A stretch of DNA of 64,000 nucleotides from positions 682,001 through 746,000 of the forward strand of contig CAVQJL010000008.1 in NCBI GenBank assembly GCA_963712815.1. The letters run 5' to 3'. Under the pieces are notes generated by a model. That model was not told where the DNA came from. It did no database searches and was given only the letters and a program-made list of their open reading frames with translations. Source of the stretch: RPQJ01 sp963712815 (GTDB lineage Bacteria; Pseudomonadota; Gammaproteobacteria; Steroidobacterales; Steroidobacteraceae). How positions within the stretch are numbered: the first letter of the stretch is position 1; the number at the start of each line of letters is the position of its first letter. A program made the translations under genes and the position numbers. This document shows positions 17,147-25,935 of the stretch, piece after piece.

Positions 17147-17163
17147 CGGCGGTCCGTCCCCGC

Positions 17164-17679
17164 TCAGCGAGCCGTCTTGGCGCGGGCGCGGCGCTTCGCC
17201 GGAGCCTTGCGCGCTGCGCGCTTGGCGCGCGCCTGCTTCGCCGACAGCGTCGTGACGGTGTCGTTCAGCTCGGCGACGCGGCGCGTCAGGACGCGGATCT
17301 CCTCGGCCGTCGGCACGCCGAGCTGGTTCATGGCCTTCTGGACGCGACTCTGGAACAGCGCCTCGAGGTTGTCCCAGGTCTCGGTGGCCTGGTCCCGGGC
17401 CGAGTCGAGCCTGGCCTGCACGGACTCCTGCGCCGACTCGAAGGCCTCGCGGATCACGTCCTCGGCATTGGAGCGCGAGCGCGTCAGCAGTTTGAAGCCC
17501 TCGGCGACGGCGTCCTGGAAGGCCGCGGGGCCTTCCTTCTGCGCCTTGGCGACGGCGCCCATGCCGGCGAGCCAGATCTGCTGGACGTTCTCGATCAGCG
17601 CGCCCTGCGCCGTGGTCGCCCGGGCCCGCGCTTTGCGGGTGCGGGGCCGGGTCGTCGACTTCTTTCTTCGTGCCGCCAT
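17164..17679 (-). CDS. phasin / granule-associated protein (PhaF-like)
   Basis: Protein of 171 residues with a central amphipathic phasin helix bundle (LIENVQQIWLAGMGAVAKAQ through the coiled region ~25-135). It is flanked by a basic N-terminus and a C-terminal Lys/Ala/Arg-rich tail (APAKRRARAKTAR) like the DNA-binding tails of PhaF-type phasins. Phasins coat polyhydroxyalkanoate or lipid inclusions, and basic tails can tether granules to the nucleoid. No PHA synthase lies in this window, but WS/DGAT is the next gene, so the coated granule may be wax ester or triacylglycerol. Confidence 0.85.
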   Translation of the reverse strand: MAARRKKSTTRPRTRKARARATTAQGALIENVQQIWLAGMGAVAKAQKEGPAAFQDAVAEGFKLLTRSRSNAEDVIREAFESAQESVQARLDSARDQATETWDNLEALFQSRVQKAMNQLGVPTAEEIRVLTRRVAELNDTVTTLSAKQARAKRAARKAPAKRRARAKTAR

Positions 17680-17721
17680 CGAAACTCCCTCGCGGCGGGT
17701 GCCGCCTTAAGGAACGCTTGC

Positions 17722-19200
17722 CTATTGTGGCCGATTCCGCGCCGTTTGCTGCACCGTGTCAATCCGAGGCCTAGGTAATTTCCGCAGGGCCAGCGCGCCC
17801 ACGACCGTTGCGAGCAGCAGCTTCTCGAACTCCGCCGGAAAGCGCTCGACGACCCCGGCCGGGGCCGGCACGAGGGCCCGGTCCGCGATCATTCCGAAGT
17901 GCACATGGTCTGCGTAGGACAGGATGCTGATCCCGACGCCGATGGAGCCGCTCTGCGGCACCCAGAAGTACATCTCCGTCACGCGTTGCCCGCATAGATA
18001 GAGCGGCGCCTGCGGGCCGGGCACGTTCGAGACGACCGCCGTCGCCTTGCGACTGAAGAGCTCCACCAGGGGTGCCTGGGCCGCGGCCGGCAGCAACCCC
18101 ATGAGGCCGAGCGACATCAGCGACGCCGTCGGTTGCAGCGACCCCTTGATCGCCGTCATCGCATCGTGCGTAGCCTCGAGGCGCCGCAGCGGGTTGGCGA
18201 TACCCAGCGCCAGCTCGACGAACACCAGCCCGAACCTGTTGCCGAGCGACAGCGGCTCATCGGCGCCGCGAAGGTTCACCGGGACCGACGCGCGCACCCG
18301 CAGGTCGCGCGTGTCGAAGCCCTGCTCGCGCAGGTGGCCGCCCAGCGCACCCGCCACGGTGGACATGAGCACGTCGTTGATGCTGCAGCCGAGAGCCCGT
18401 CCGATCGTCCTGACCTCGTGCAGCGGAATCGGCGGTGCCCAGGCGACGACCTTCTCGCCGCTCAGGCTCCCGCGCAACGGCGTGCCGGGGTCGTCGGGGA
18501 GCGCGAGCACCCGCAGGAACTCGCCCGCCATCCCGCCGAGGGTACCGGCGAGCGCCGCGGCGCGGCCCGGGTGAAAGAGCTGGTGCACGCCGCCCTCGAG
18601 CAGCTTCGCGCCCTCGGCGAGCGTGTTCTCGAGTATGTCGCCTGCCGGCATCGCCAGCTGCTGCAGCCAGCCGAGCACGGGCAGGACGTCCGGCCGCCGA
18701 GACGGGCGATCCGGACGCCGGGCGAGGGCGGGCCCGGAATCCTGCCCGGTCATGGACAGCAGCACGCGGATCATCGCGATGCCGTCCGCGTAGCAGTGGT
18801 GCACGCGGATGATCCACGCACTGCCGCGCTCGTAGCGCTCGACCAGGTGGACCTGCCACATCGGCCGCCGCGGATCGAGCGTCTCGCTCGCGAGCCGCGA
18901 GACCAGCGCCTGCAGCTCGTCCTTGCCGGCCGGCGCCGGCAGCTCGGCGTTCACGAGGTGCGCGTCGAGGTCGAACGCGTCGTCCTCGACCCAGGACGCG
19001 CCGAGCGCATCCGGCGCGACCCGGCGGCGGAAGCGCGCGAAGCACAGCAGCCGCTGCTCGATCATGCGGCGGAACTCGTCCGGACGGACCGGCGTACCGG
19101 TGACCGACACGCCCACGATCATCATCGTGGTGGCCGGCCCGTCCATGCGCAGCCAGGCCGTGTCCACGCTGGACATGCGCTCGTGACCGGGTGTCGTCAT
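17722..19200 (-). CDS. wax ester synthase / diacylglycerol O-acyltransferase (WS/DGAT)
   Basis: Acyltransferase of 492 residues that esterifies fatty alcohol or diacylglycerol with acyl-CoA to form storage wax ester or triacylglycerol. The catalytic HHxxxDG motif is HHCYADG at residues 134-140, preceded by PMWQVHLVERY. The NDVLM block (CSINDVLMSTVAGALGGHL) and the C-terminal SNVPGPQAPLYLCG are also characteristic. It is divergent from the fatty acyl-CoA reductase that would supply its alcohol substrate, with 117 bases between the start codons. Confidence 0.94.
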   Translation of the reverse strand: MTTPGHERMSSVDTAWLRMDGPATTMMIVGVSVTGTPVRPDEFRRMIEQRLLCFARFRRRVAPDALGASWVEDDAFDLDAHLVNAELPAPAGKDELQALVSRLASETLDPRRPMWQVHLVERYERGSAWIIRVHHCYADGIAMIRVLLSMTGQDSGPALARRPDRPSRRPDVLPVLGWLQQLAMPAGDILENTLAEGAKLLEGGVHQLFHPGRAAALAGTLGGMAGEFLRVLALPDDPGTPLRGSLSGEKVVAWAPPIPLHEVRTIGRALGCSINDVLMSTVAGALGGHLREQGFDTRDLRVRASVPVNLRGADEPLSLGNRFGLVFVELALGIANPLRRLEATHDAMTAIKGSLQPTASLMSLGLMGLLPAAAQAPLVELFSRKATAVVSNVPGPQAPLYLCGQRVTEMYFWVPQSGSIGVGISILSYADHVHFGMIADRALVPAPAGVVERFPAEFEKLLLATVVGALALRKLPRPRIDTVQQTARNRPQ

Positions 19201-19229
19201 CTGTGCCCTTCCTGCGCCGCCGAGCCACG

Positions 19230-19258
19230 TTGACCTTCAACGGTCCCGCCCCTAAGGT
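19230..19258 (+). promoter_or_regulatory. candidate promoter for the acyl-CoA reductase
   Basis: TTGACC (19230-19235) stands 17 bases before TAAGGT (19253-19258). The -35 box is good and the -10 weak. It lies in the short divergent region between WS/DGAT and the reductase and would give a ~50-base leader carrying the strong GGGGAG ribosome binding site at about 19306. Confidence 0.4.
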
Positions 19259-19317
19259 AGCCGCAAAACGAGGCGGCGCGAAACGCGGCGCCGCGATCCA
19301 TCGTCGGGGAGATATCA

Positions 19318-21315
19318 ATGACCTACTTCGTGACCGGCGCGACCGGATTCATCGGCCGCTACCTGGTGCAGTCGCTGCTCGCCCGTGGCAAGGGCACGGT
19401 GTACGTGCTGGTGCGGCCCAAGTCGCTCGGCAAGCTCGACGAGCTGCGCGAGTTCTGGGGCAAGGACAGCGTCAAGCGCGTCGTGGCCATCAAGGGCGAC
19501 CTGGCCCAGCCGAAGCTCGGCGTCATGAAGGGCGACCTCGCGAAGCTCAAGGGCAAGGTCAAGCACCTGTTCCATCTCGGCGCCGTGTACGACCTCGAGG
19601 CCAGCGCCGAGGAGATGCACAAGGCCAACATCGTCGGCACGGAGAGCGCGCTCGCGTTCGCGAGCGCCGTCAACGCGGGCTGCTTCCACCTCGTGAGCTC
19701 GATTGCCGCGGCCGGGCTCTACCGCGGCACGTTCACCGAGGACATGTTCGAGGAGGCCGAGGATCTCGACCACCCGTACTACCGGACGAAGCACGACTCG
19801 GAAGGACTCGTGCGCGCGAACGGCCGCATTCCGTTCCGCGTCTACAGGCCGGGCGTCGTGGTGGGGCACTCGAAGACCGGCTTCATCGACAAGATCGACG
19901 GCCCGTACTATTTCTTCAAGGCCCTGCAGCGGCTGCGCGAGTCCTGGCCGCGCTGGGTGCCGCTCGTGGGCATCGAGGGCGGGTACGTCAACCTCGTGCC
20001 GGTGGACTACGTCGTGGACGCCATGGTCCACCTCGCGCACCAGCCGAAGCTCGACGGCCGCTGCTTCCACCTGACGGACCCGAAGCCGCGCCGCGTCGGC
20101 CAGATGCTGAACGTGTTCTCGCGGGCGGCGCACGCGCCGGAGATGGCGTTCCGGCTCGATCCGAAGGTGTTCTCGATCGTGCCGGAGAGCGTCACGCAGT
20201 CGGTCGCGCGGAGCAAGCCGATCCAGAACGTATACAACCAGGTGCTGCGCGACCTGCGGATCCCGAAGTCCGTGCTGGAGTTCATCAATTACCCGACGCG
20301 CTTCGACTCGACCGACACGCAGAAGATCCTCGACAAGGCGAAGATACGCGTGCCCGTGCTCGAGGACTACGCGTGGCGGCTCTGGGACTACTGGGAGCGC
20401 CACCTCGACCCGGACCTGTCGATCGACCGCAGCCTGCGCGGCGCGGTGAAGGGCAAGGTCGTCGTGATCACCGGAGGCTCCTCCGGCATCGGCGAGGCGG
20501 CCGCGATCCGCATCGCCGAAGCGGGCGGCAAGGTCGTGATCGTGGCGCGCGACGAGGAGAAGCTCGCCGAGGTGCGCAAGAAGATCGCCGACTTCGGGGG
20601 CTTCGCGAAGACCTACTCGTGCGACATCACCGACTACGACGCCAACGACAAGCTCGCCAGGGACATCCTGAAGGATTTCGGCCACGTCGACGTGCTGGTG
20701 AACAACGCCGGCCGCTCGATCCGCCGCTCGCTCGCGCTCTCCTACGACCGCTTCCACGACTTCGAGCGCACGATGCAGCTGAACTACTTCGCCTGCGTGC
20801 GCCTGACGATGAACCTGCTGCCGTCCATGACGGCCCGCAAGAACGGTCACGTGATCAACGTCTCCTCGATCGGCGTGCTCACCAACGCGCCGCGCTTCTC
20901 GTCCTACGTGGCTTCGAAGGCCGCGCTCGAGTCCTTCGCGCGCTGCGCCGCGTCCGAGTTCCACGACGAGGGCGTGCAGTTCACGATCATCAACATGCCG
21001 CTGGTACGCACGCCGATGATCGCGCCGACCAAGATCTACGAGGACATGCCGACGATCATCTCGCCGGAGGAAGCCGCCGACATGATCGCCGACGCGATCA
21101 TCCGCCGGCCGCAGCGCATCGCGACGCGGCTCGGAGTGATGGCGGAGATCATGCACCTCGTGATGCCGAAGATGTCCGAGGTGGTCATGAACTCGGCGTA
21201 CAGGATGTTCCCGGATTCGTCGGCGGCGCAGGGCAAGAGGGACGGCGACGCGCCGCGTCCGCCGACCAAGGAGGCGATGATCTTCGCCTCGCTGATGCGA
21301 GGCATCCACTGGTAG
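19318..21315 (+). CDS. two-domain fatty acyl-CoA reductase (alcohol-forming)
   Basis: Protein of 665 residues with two Rossmann domains. The N-terminal extended-SDR/male-sterility domain has TGATGFIGRYL (6-16), the SSIAAAGLYRG segment and YYRTKHD. The C-terminal classical SDR domain (about 375-640) has VITGGSSGIGEA, NNAGRSIRRSLALS and YVASKAA. Both the layout and many blocks (EDMFEEAEDLDHPY, INMPLVRTPMIAPTKIYED) are as I remember them in the Marinobacter enzyme that reduces acyl-CoA to fatty alcohol with NADPH. It would feed the divergent wax ester synthase. The start is fixed by GGGGAG seven bases upstream. Confidence 0.92.
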   Translation: MTYFVTGATGFIGRYLVQSLLARGKGTVYVLVRPKSLGKLDELREFWGKDSVKRVVAIKGDLAQPKLGVMKGDLAKLKGKVKHLFHLGAVYDLEASAEEMHKANIVGTESALAFASAVNAGCFHLVSSIAAAGLYRGTFTEDMFEEAEDLDHPYYRTKHDSEGLVRANGRIPFRVYRPGVVVGHSKTGFIDKIDGPYYFFKALQRLRESWPRWVPLVGIEGGYVNLVPVDYVVDAMVHLAHQPKLDGRCFHLTDPKPRRVGQMLNVFSRAAHAPEMAFRLDPKVFSIVPESVTQSVARSKPIQNVYNQVLRDLRIPKSVLEFINYPTRFDSTDTQKILDKAKIRVPVLEDYAWRLWDYWERHLDPDLSIDRSLRGAVKGKVVVITGGSSGIGEAAAIRIAEAGGKVVIVARDEEKLAEVRKKIADFGGFAKTYSCDITDYDANDKLARDILKDFGHVDVLVNNAGRSIRRSLALSYDRFHDFERTMQLNYFACVRLTMNLLPSMTARKNGHVINVSSIGVLTNAPRFSSYVASKAALESFARCAASEFHDEGVQFTIINMPLVRTPMIAPTKIYEDMPTIISPEEAADMIADAIIRRPQRIATRLGVMAEIMHLVMPKMSEVVMNSAYRMFPDSSAAQGKRDGDAPRPPTKEAMIFASLMRGIHW

Positions 21316-21348
21316 CGAACGGGACGGCTGCCGAACCGGAGCACACGC

Positions 21349-21450
21349 ATGCGACTGATCGGCCTGCTGCTCGCCGTCTCGACGGTGGCCCTCGCGATTC
21401 TCCCCGGGCCGTCCGGTAGCAGCAACGGACAGGTCGACTTGCGCTACTGA
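21349..21450 (+). CDS. possible 33-residue exported or membrane peptide
   Basis: An ATG at 21349, nine bases after a GGAG, opens a 34-codon frame. It encodes MRLIGLLLAVSTVALAILPG, then a short polar tail ending QVDLRY. A basic residue plus an unbroken hydrophobic stretch is typical of a signal or one-pass membrane peptide. It begins 33 bp after the reductase stop and could be in the same transcript. No homologue is known to me. Confidence 0.38.
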   Translation: MRLIGLLLAVSTVALAILPGPSGSSNGQVDLRY

Positions 21451-21601
21451 CCTGCGCGCGGCGCGTTTTGGCACCGATCCGGCAGAAAATGACGCTGTCG
21501 CCGGTCGCCGAACCCGTGTGACGATTGCCGCCCGGCCGAGCCGGGTTCGAGCGGGGCGGCAGGAAGCCGCCCGTCGCAGGACAGCGAAGGGGAACAGGGA
21601 A

Positions 21602-21841
21602 GTGGACGCACTGATGCTCGCGGGCGCGGCGCTGCTCGTGCTGTGGGGCGCGGTCACCGGGGCGCGCAGGCGCGCCGTCCGACGGGCCGCCGAAGCCGAG
21701 GCCGAGGCGCGTGCGCGGGCACGCCGCCGCACGGTGCCGCTCGTCTCGTCGAACCTGCACGGACAAGCCGCCATGGGGCCGGGCCGGGGGCGCGACCTGT
21801 GGGCGGAAACCGGGGCGGACCGACGGCCGCCGAAGCCTTAG
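21602..21841 (+). CDS. small hypothetical membrane protein (79 aa)
   Basis: A GTG at 21602, after a purine-rich AGGGGAACAGGGAA, starts a protein with a transmembrane segment (DALMLAGAALLVLWGAVTG, residues 2-20). A strongly basic Ala/Arg/Glu helix (about 21-48) and a short C-terminal tail follow. The frame is open from 21518, but the extra N-terminal residues look non-coding. It converges with the GFA gene, the two sharing a CTTAG/CTAAG end (4 bp overlap). Existence is uncertain. Confidence 0.4.
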   Translation: MDALMLAGAALLVLWGAVTGARRRAVRRAAEAEAEARARARRRTVPLVSSNLHGQAAMGPGRGRDLWAETGADRRPPKP

Positions 21842-22233
21842 TCGCGCGACAGGTGGGCCAGCGTCGCCGCCGAGCTTTCCCAGTTGCGTCCGTCGAAGCG
21901 CTCGACGTCGAGGCCCTCGATCGTGGCCGCGTCGAGGCAGCGCGCATTCACGCTGTAGCCGTCGGGATTGGAGCGCGGCACGTAGAACGACTTGATGCCG
22001 CAATGGCGGCAGAACAGGTGCCGGGCCGTGCCGGTGTTGAACGTGTAGGTCGAGAGTTCGTCGGCGCCGCGCAGCAGCCGGAAGCGGCTCGCCGGCACGA
22101 TCAGGTGCAGGAAGCCCGTCATCGAGCAGATCGAGCAGTTGCACTCCTGCACCGCCAGCCGCGCCGGCGCCTCGACCTCGAACGCGACGCGACCGCAATG
22201 GCAGCCCCCGCGGTGAGTGGTCCCTTCCGTCAT
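21838..22233 (-). CDS. GFA / CENP-V domain zinc protein
   Basis: Protein of 131 residues in the glutathione-dependent formaldehyde-activating (GFA) superfamily. Zinc ligands are the pattern GGCHCGRVAFEV (C11, C13), CNCSICSM and FCRHCGIKSFY. Family members range from S-(hydroxymethyl)glutathione synthase to uncharacterised zinc proteins, so no substrate can be given. The ATG at 22233 has AGGAG eight bases upstream, which decides the start over longer in-frame options. Confidence 0.88.
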   Translation of the reverse strand: MTEGTTHRGGCHCGRVAFEVEAPARLAVQECNCSICSMTGFLHLIVPASRFRLLRGADELSTYTFNTGTARHLFCRHCGIKSFYVPRSNPDGYSVNARCLDAATIEGLDVERFDGRNWESSAATLAHLSRD

Positions 22234-22342
22234 CCCCTGCTCCTTCGGCGGCGCCGTGTCGCCCGAGTATCGACGCGGCCCGGCCGCGGCCGCAATCACG
22301 GTTGCGGGTGAGTCCGGGCCGATCGGGTAGGATTCGGCCACG

Positions 22343-23866
22343 ATGAGAGAAAAACTCCTGCGGTCGGTGCTGATGGTCAAGGCCATCGAGGACGTCGACC
22401 GCGCCGGCAGCATTCTCCCGCCCGGCGACCGGGCCCGGGCGACCCGCGAGGCGATGCGCACGCTCGGCCTCTCGCCGGAGGACGCAGGCGCCGAGATCGG
22501 GGACGCGAAGATCGCACAGGCGCTGGGCGAGCGGGCGGAGCGCCTGCTCGGGCCGCTGGTGGAGCGGCATCACATCGTCTGGGAGGTCCTCGGCCGCACG
22601 CGGACGCCGGCCTGGATCCTGGCGGCCCTGCTGCTGCTCGCGTTCGCGAGCGGCATCGCGCTGTCGGCCCTGGACGGATCGAGGCACATCAACATCCTGG
22701 CGTTCCCGTTCATCGGGCTGATTGCGTGGAACCTGCTGACCTACGTCGCGCTGGCCGTCGGCTGGCTGCGACGGCGCCGGGCGGGGGCGCCACCGGTGCA
22801 ACCACGCCGCTGGTCCGGGCGGGCGTTCGCGCGTCGCATCGGCCCGCTGGCCAAGCGCACCGCCCGCGTGGACGCGGTGCTCGGCCGGGCGATCGGCGGC
22901 TACGCCGAGGGCTGGGTGGAGGCCGGCGGCGCCTTCATCGCGCAGCACGCGCGACGCTGGCTGCACCTCGCGGCCGCGGCCGTCGCCCTCGGCCTGATCG
23001 CCGGTATGTACCTGCGCGGCACCGTGCTGCGGTACGAGGCGGGCTGGGAGAGCACCTTCCTCGGCGCGGCCCAGGTCAAGGTGATCTGGGGTGTGCTGTT
23101 CGGCCCGGTGGCCGGCTGGTCGGGCGTCGAGCTCCCGCGGACGCTCGAAGCTGTCGAGGCCCTGCGCTGGCCGACCGGCGGCGGCGACGCCGCCCCGTGG
23201 ATCCACCTCATCGCGCTCAGCCTCGCCGGTTACATCGTGGTGCCGCGCCTGCTGCTCGCCGGGCTCGCGACCGGGGCGCTCGCCTGGCTCGGGCGACCGA
23301 CGGCGCTGCCCGAAGCCTTGCGACCCTATGCCGCCGGAATCCTCCGCGGCGGCGGCCACCTTCGCACGGGCGGCGTCACGAGCGTGACGCCCTATGCCTA
23401 CGAGCCGTCCGATGCTTCGCTGGCCGGGCTCGGGCGCTGGCTGTCGTCCATGACCCAGGCCGACGTCAGCGTCGATCGGCGCACCACGCTTCGCTACGGC
23501 GAGGAGGACATGGCCGGGGCGGCCTTCGACTCGGGCGCACACCGGGTGGCCGACCTGCACGTCGTGCTGATGAACCTCGCGGCCACGCCGGAGGCCGAGA
23601 ACCACGGGGTCGTGATTGCCGCAGCGCGCGACTCGGCACGCCGGGCGCGACCGCCTGCGGCGGTGCGGGTGGTGGTGGACGAATCGCCGTACGCGGAGCG
23701 ACTGGCGGGCGACGCGTCGCTCGCGTCGAGACTGGAGGAGCGGCGTCGGCTGTGGCGGGACTTCGTCGCGGGTTACGGCCTCGAGGCGGATCTCGTCGCG
23801 CTCGCTGGCGTCCGAGCGGAGGACAGCTCGCCTGATGCCGTCGGCCCGGTCGTGCAGGACCGATAA
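22343..23866 (+). CDS. DUF2868 domain membrane protein
   Basis: Protein of 507 residues. The N-terminal cytoplasmic ~85 residues (VLMVKAIEDVDRAG, SPEDAGAEIGDAKIA) are followed by hydrophobic helices at about 90-110, 120-140, 210-235 and 290-325, and by a soluble C-terminal domain (about 330-507) ending near the next gene. DUF2868 proteins are usually encoded directly before a DUF3482 GTPase, as here (2 bp gap), so the two probably form a membrane-GTPase complex. The function is unknown. Confidence 0.85.
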   Translation: MREKLLRSVLMVKAIEDVDRAGSILPPGDRARATREAMRTLGLSPEDAGAEIGDAKIAQALGERAERLLGPLVERHHIVWEVLGRTRTPAWILAALLLLAFASGIALSALDGSRHINILAFPFIGLIAWNLLTYVALAVGWLRRRRAGAPPVQPRRWSGRAFARRIGPLAKRTARVDAVLGRAIGGYAEGWVEAGGAFIAQHARRWLHLAAAAVALGLIAGMYLRGTVLRYEAGWESTFLGAAQVKVIWGVLFGPVAGWSGVELPRTLEAVEALRWPTGGGDAAPWIHLIALSLAGYIVVPRLLLAGLATGALAWLGRPTALPEALRPYAAGILRGGGHLRTGGVTSVTPYAYEPSDASLAGLGRWLSSMTQADVSVDRRTTLRYGEEDMAGAAFDSGAHRVADLHVVLMNLAATPEAENHGVVIAAARDSARRARPPAAVRVVVDESPYAERLAGDASLASRLEERRRLWRDFVAGYGLEADLVALAGVRAEDSSPDAVGPVVQDR

Positions 23867-23868
23867 GC

Positions 23869-25392
23869 ATGCAGACCTTGCCGGACCGCGGCAGTTCCGC
23901 GAACTCCGAGGGCCCGCACACGGGGCCCGTTTCACTGAGCCTCATTTCGCACACCAACGTCGGCAAGACGACGCTGGCGCGCACGCTGCTGCGGCGTGAC
24001 ATCGGCGAGGTGCGCGACGCGGCGCACGTCACCGACACCTCGGATTCCTTCGTGCTGATCGACACGCCGCAGGGCGACGAACTGCGGCTTTGGGACACCC
24101 CTGGCTTCGGCGACAGCGCGCGCCTGCTCAAGCGCCTCAAGCACAGCGGCAACGCGCTCGGCTGGTTCCTGACCCAGGTCTGGGACCGCTACGTGGACCG
24201 CCCGTTCTTCAGCAGCCAGCAGGCGATGCGCAACGTGCGCGACGAGGCGGACGTGGTGCTCTACCTCGTCAACGCCAGCGAGGACCCGGCCGGCGCCGGC
24301 TACGTGGACGCCGAGATGCAGATCCTCGGCTGGACGGACAAGCCCGTCGTGGTGCTGCTGAACCAGCTCGGAGCGCCGCGGCCGGCCGAGGTCGAGGCGG
24401 CCGAGGTCTCGCGCTGGGCCTCGCACCTCGCGGGCTACCCCTGGGTGCGCGAAACGCTCGCCTTCGACGCGTTCGCGCGCTGCTGGGTGCAGGAACACGT
24501 GCTGCTTGATCGCATCGGCGCGGTCCTTCCGGAGGACCGACGCGCGACCTACGACCGGCTGGCCGACGCGTGGAAGGCGCGCAACCGTGCCGTGTTCGAG
24601 CAGTCGGTGCAGGTGCTCTCGAGACAACTCGCGACGACGACGACGGACGCGGTGACCCTGCCGACGACGGGCCTGAAGGATGCGGCGCGCTCGTGGCTCG
24701 GCAGTCTGCTGCGTCCCGGCGAACGGCGCGATGCCGCCACGGACACGGCCATGGGCGAGCTCGCGCAGCGGCTCGACGCCGAGGTGCGGCGCGCCACGGA
24801 CGAGTTGATCGCACTGCACGGCCTGTCCGGGCGCGCGGCGGCGGAAGTGCTGCAGCGCATGGGTGCCCAGCTCGCCGTCGCCAACGCGGCGAACCCGGCC
24901 AAGGCGAGCGTGCTGGGCGCCGCGGTATCGGGCGCGGTCGGCGGGCTGGCGGCGGATCTGGCAGCCGGCGGCCTCACCTTCGGCGCGGGCGCCCTGCTCG
25001 GCGGCCTGCTCGGCGCGGCCGGCGCGCGCGGCCTCGCGAGCGCCTACAACACGGCGCGCGGCACCGACGCGACGACGGTGCGGTGGTCAGCCGAATTCAT
25101 GACCGGGCGCGTGGTCGCGGCGGTGCTGCGCTATCTCGCGGTGGCGCACTTCGGGCGCGGACGGGGCGATTTCGTCGCCGGCGAGTACCCGGCGCACTGG
25201 GGCGCACTGGTTGCCGAGGTAGTGGCGCCGCGCCGCGCCGCGCTGGCGGAACTGTGGGCAGGCGCCGCCCGGGGCGACTCGCCCGCCATGCTCGAATCGC
25301 GGCTGCGGGCACCGCTCGAAGCCATCGCGAGCGAGGTGCTCGAGCGGCTGTATCCGTCGCGCGTGCCGTCGGGCAGTGCGTCGCGCGCCTAG
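23869..25392 (+). CDS. DUF3482 domain GTPase
   Basis: GTP-binding protein of 507 residues. G1 is SHTNVGKTTLAR (Lys33), G3 is LWDTPGFGDS, and the base-recognition loop is probably VVLLNQLG. The C-terminal half has helical segments and a glycine-rich hydrophobic hairpin (LGAAVSGAVGGLAADLAAGG through GALLGGLLGAAGARG, about 345-388) suited to membrane insertion, a layout seen in membrane-active dynamin-like or YqfA-type GTPases. It is paired with DUF2868. Its stop codon overlaps the stop of a convergent micro-ORF at a shared CTAG. Confidence 0.86.
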   Translation: MQTLPDRGSSANSEGPHTGPVSLSLISHTNVGKTTLARTLLRRDIGEVRDAAHVTDTSDSFVLIDTPQGDELRLWDTPGFGDSARLLKRLKHSGNALGWFLTQVWDRYVDRPFFSSQQAMRNVRDEADVVLYLVNASEDPAGAGYVDAEMQILGWTDKPVVVLLNQLGAPRPAEVEAAEVSRWASHLAGYPWVRETLAFDAFARCWVQEHVLLDRIGAVLPEDRRATYDRLADAWKARNRAVFEQSVQVLSRQLATTTTDAVTLPTTGLKDAARSWLGSLLRPGERRDAATDTAMGELAQRLDAEVRRATDELIALHGLSGRAAAEVLQRMGAQLAVANAANPAKASVLGAAVSGAVGGLAADLAAGGLTFGAGALLGGLLGAAGARGLASAYNTARGTDATTVRWSAEFMTGRVVAAVLRYLAVAHFGRGRGDFVAGEYPAHWGALVAEVVAPRRAALAELWAGAARGDSPAMLESRLRAPLEAIASEVLERLYPSRVPSGSASRA

Positions 25393-25466
25393 ACGTGCTC
25401 GTCGGTCGCTTCCTCGACGAACCAGATGACGACGGAGCAGAAGAGTACGGCGGCAGCGATTTCCAT
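25389..25466 (-). CDS. possible 25-residue membrane micropeptide
   Basis: An ATG at 25466, preceded by AAGGAAGCTCAGGTC, opens a 26-codon frame. It encodes one hydrophobic span, EIAAAVLFCSVVIWFVEE, and an acidic tail. Its TAG shares the tetranucleotide CTAG with the stop of the convergent GTPase gene. A 25-residue protein cannot be proven from composition; the good ribosome binding site and the clean transmembrane pattern are the support. Confidence 0.4.
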   Translation of the reverse strand: MEIAAAVLFCSVVIWFVEEATDEHV

Positions 25467-25749
25467 GACCTGAGCTTCCTTGAGTGCAGACGGTGAGCGG
25501 GTCTCGACCGGATGGAATCCTGCCTGCGGCGCCGCCGCAAATCGTTGACGGACGTAGTGCTTTCGGGAGCCCGATGCCACGCATCGCCAATCTTGTGAAA
25601 TGGCTACCGAGCAAGGTGGCGTCTGCAGCGCCCGCGATCGGGACGGCTGGGCCTGAGCCCTGGGCGAAGGGATGTCGAGCTTCGACTCGCACAGTCACGC
25701 GGCGAGGGTGCGCTCGATCAGGCGGTCGGTCGGTCATCTCTGCATTTCT
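25467..25749. other. intergenic region before the LuxR regulator
   Basis: No gene can be supported here on either strand. The region ends in the array of palindromes at 25750-25811. Confidence 0.5.
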
Positions 25750-25811
25750 CACCCATTTGGGTGATTCGTGCGAATCGCGGCTGTGGTCTAGTTGGACCAC
25801 AATCGACCACA
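25750..25811 (+). promoter_or_regulatory. array of three adjacent palindromes upstream of the LuxR-type gene
   Basis: CACCCA-TT-TGGGTG (25750-25763) is followed immediately by GATTCG-TG-CGAATC (25763-25776). Then comes TGTGGTC-TAGTTG-GACCACA (25782-25801), with a second GACCACA at 25805-25811. All are perfect inverted repeats. Such a cluster directly before a regulator gene is most simply a set of operators. Confidence 0.6.
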
Positions 25812-25935
25812 GGGATGGTCAGGGAGGCCAAACCTGAGAAGGTCGGTCAAAAAGGCGATCACGACGGCCGCGGCACCGGCAGGCGGGACCGCAGCACGGC
25901 GCAAGCCCCGGACTAACCCGGGGGGCGCCAGTCCA

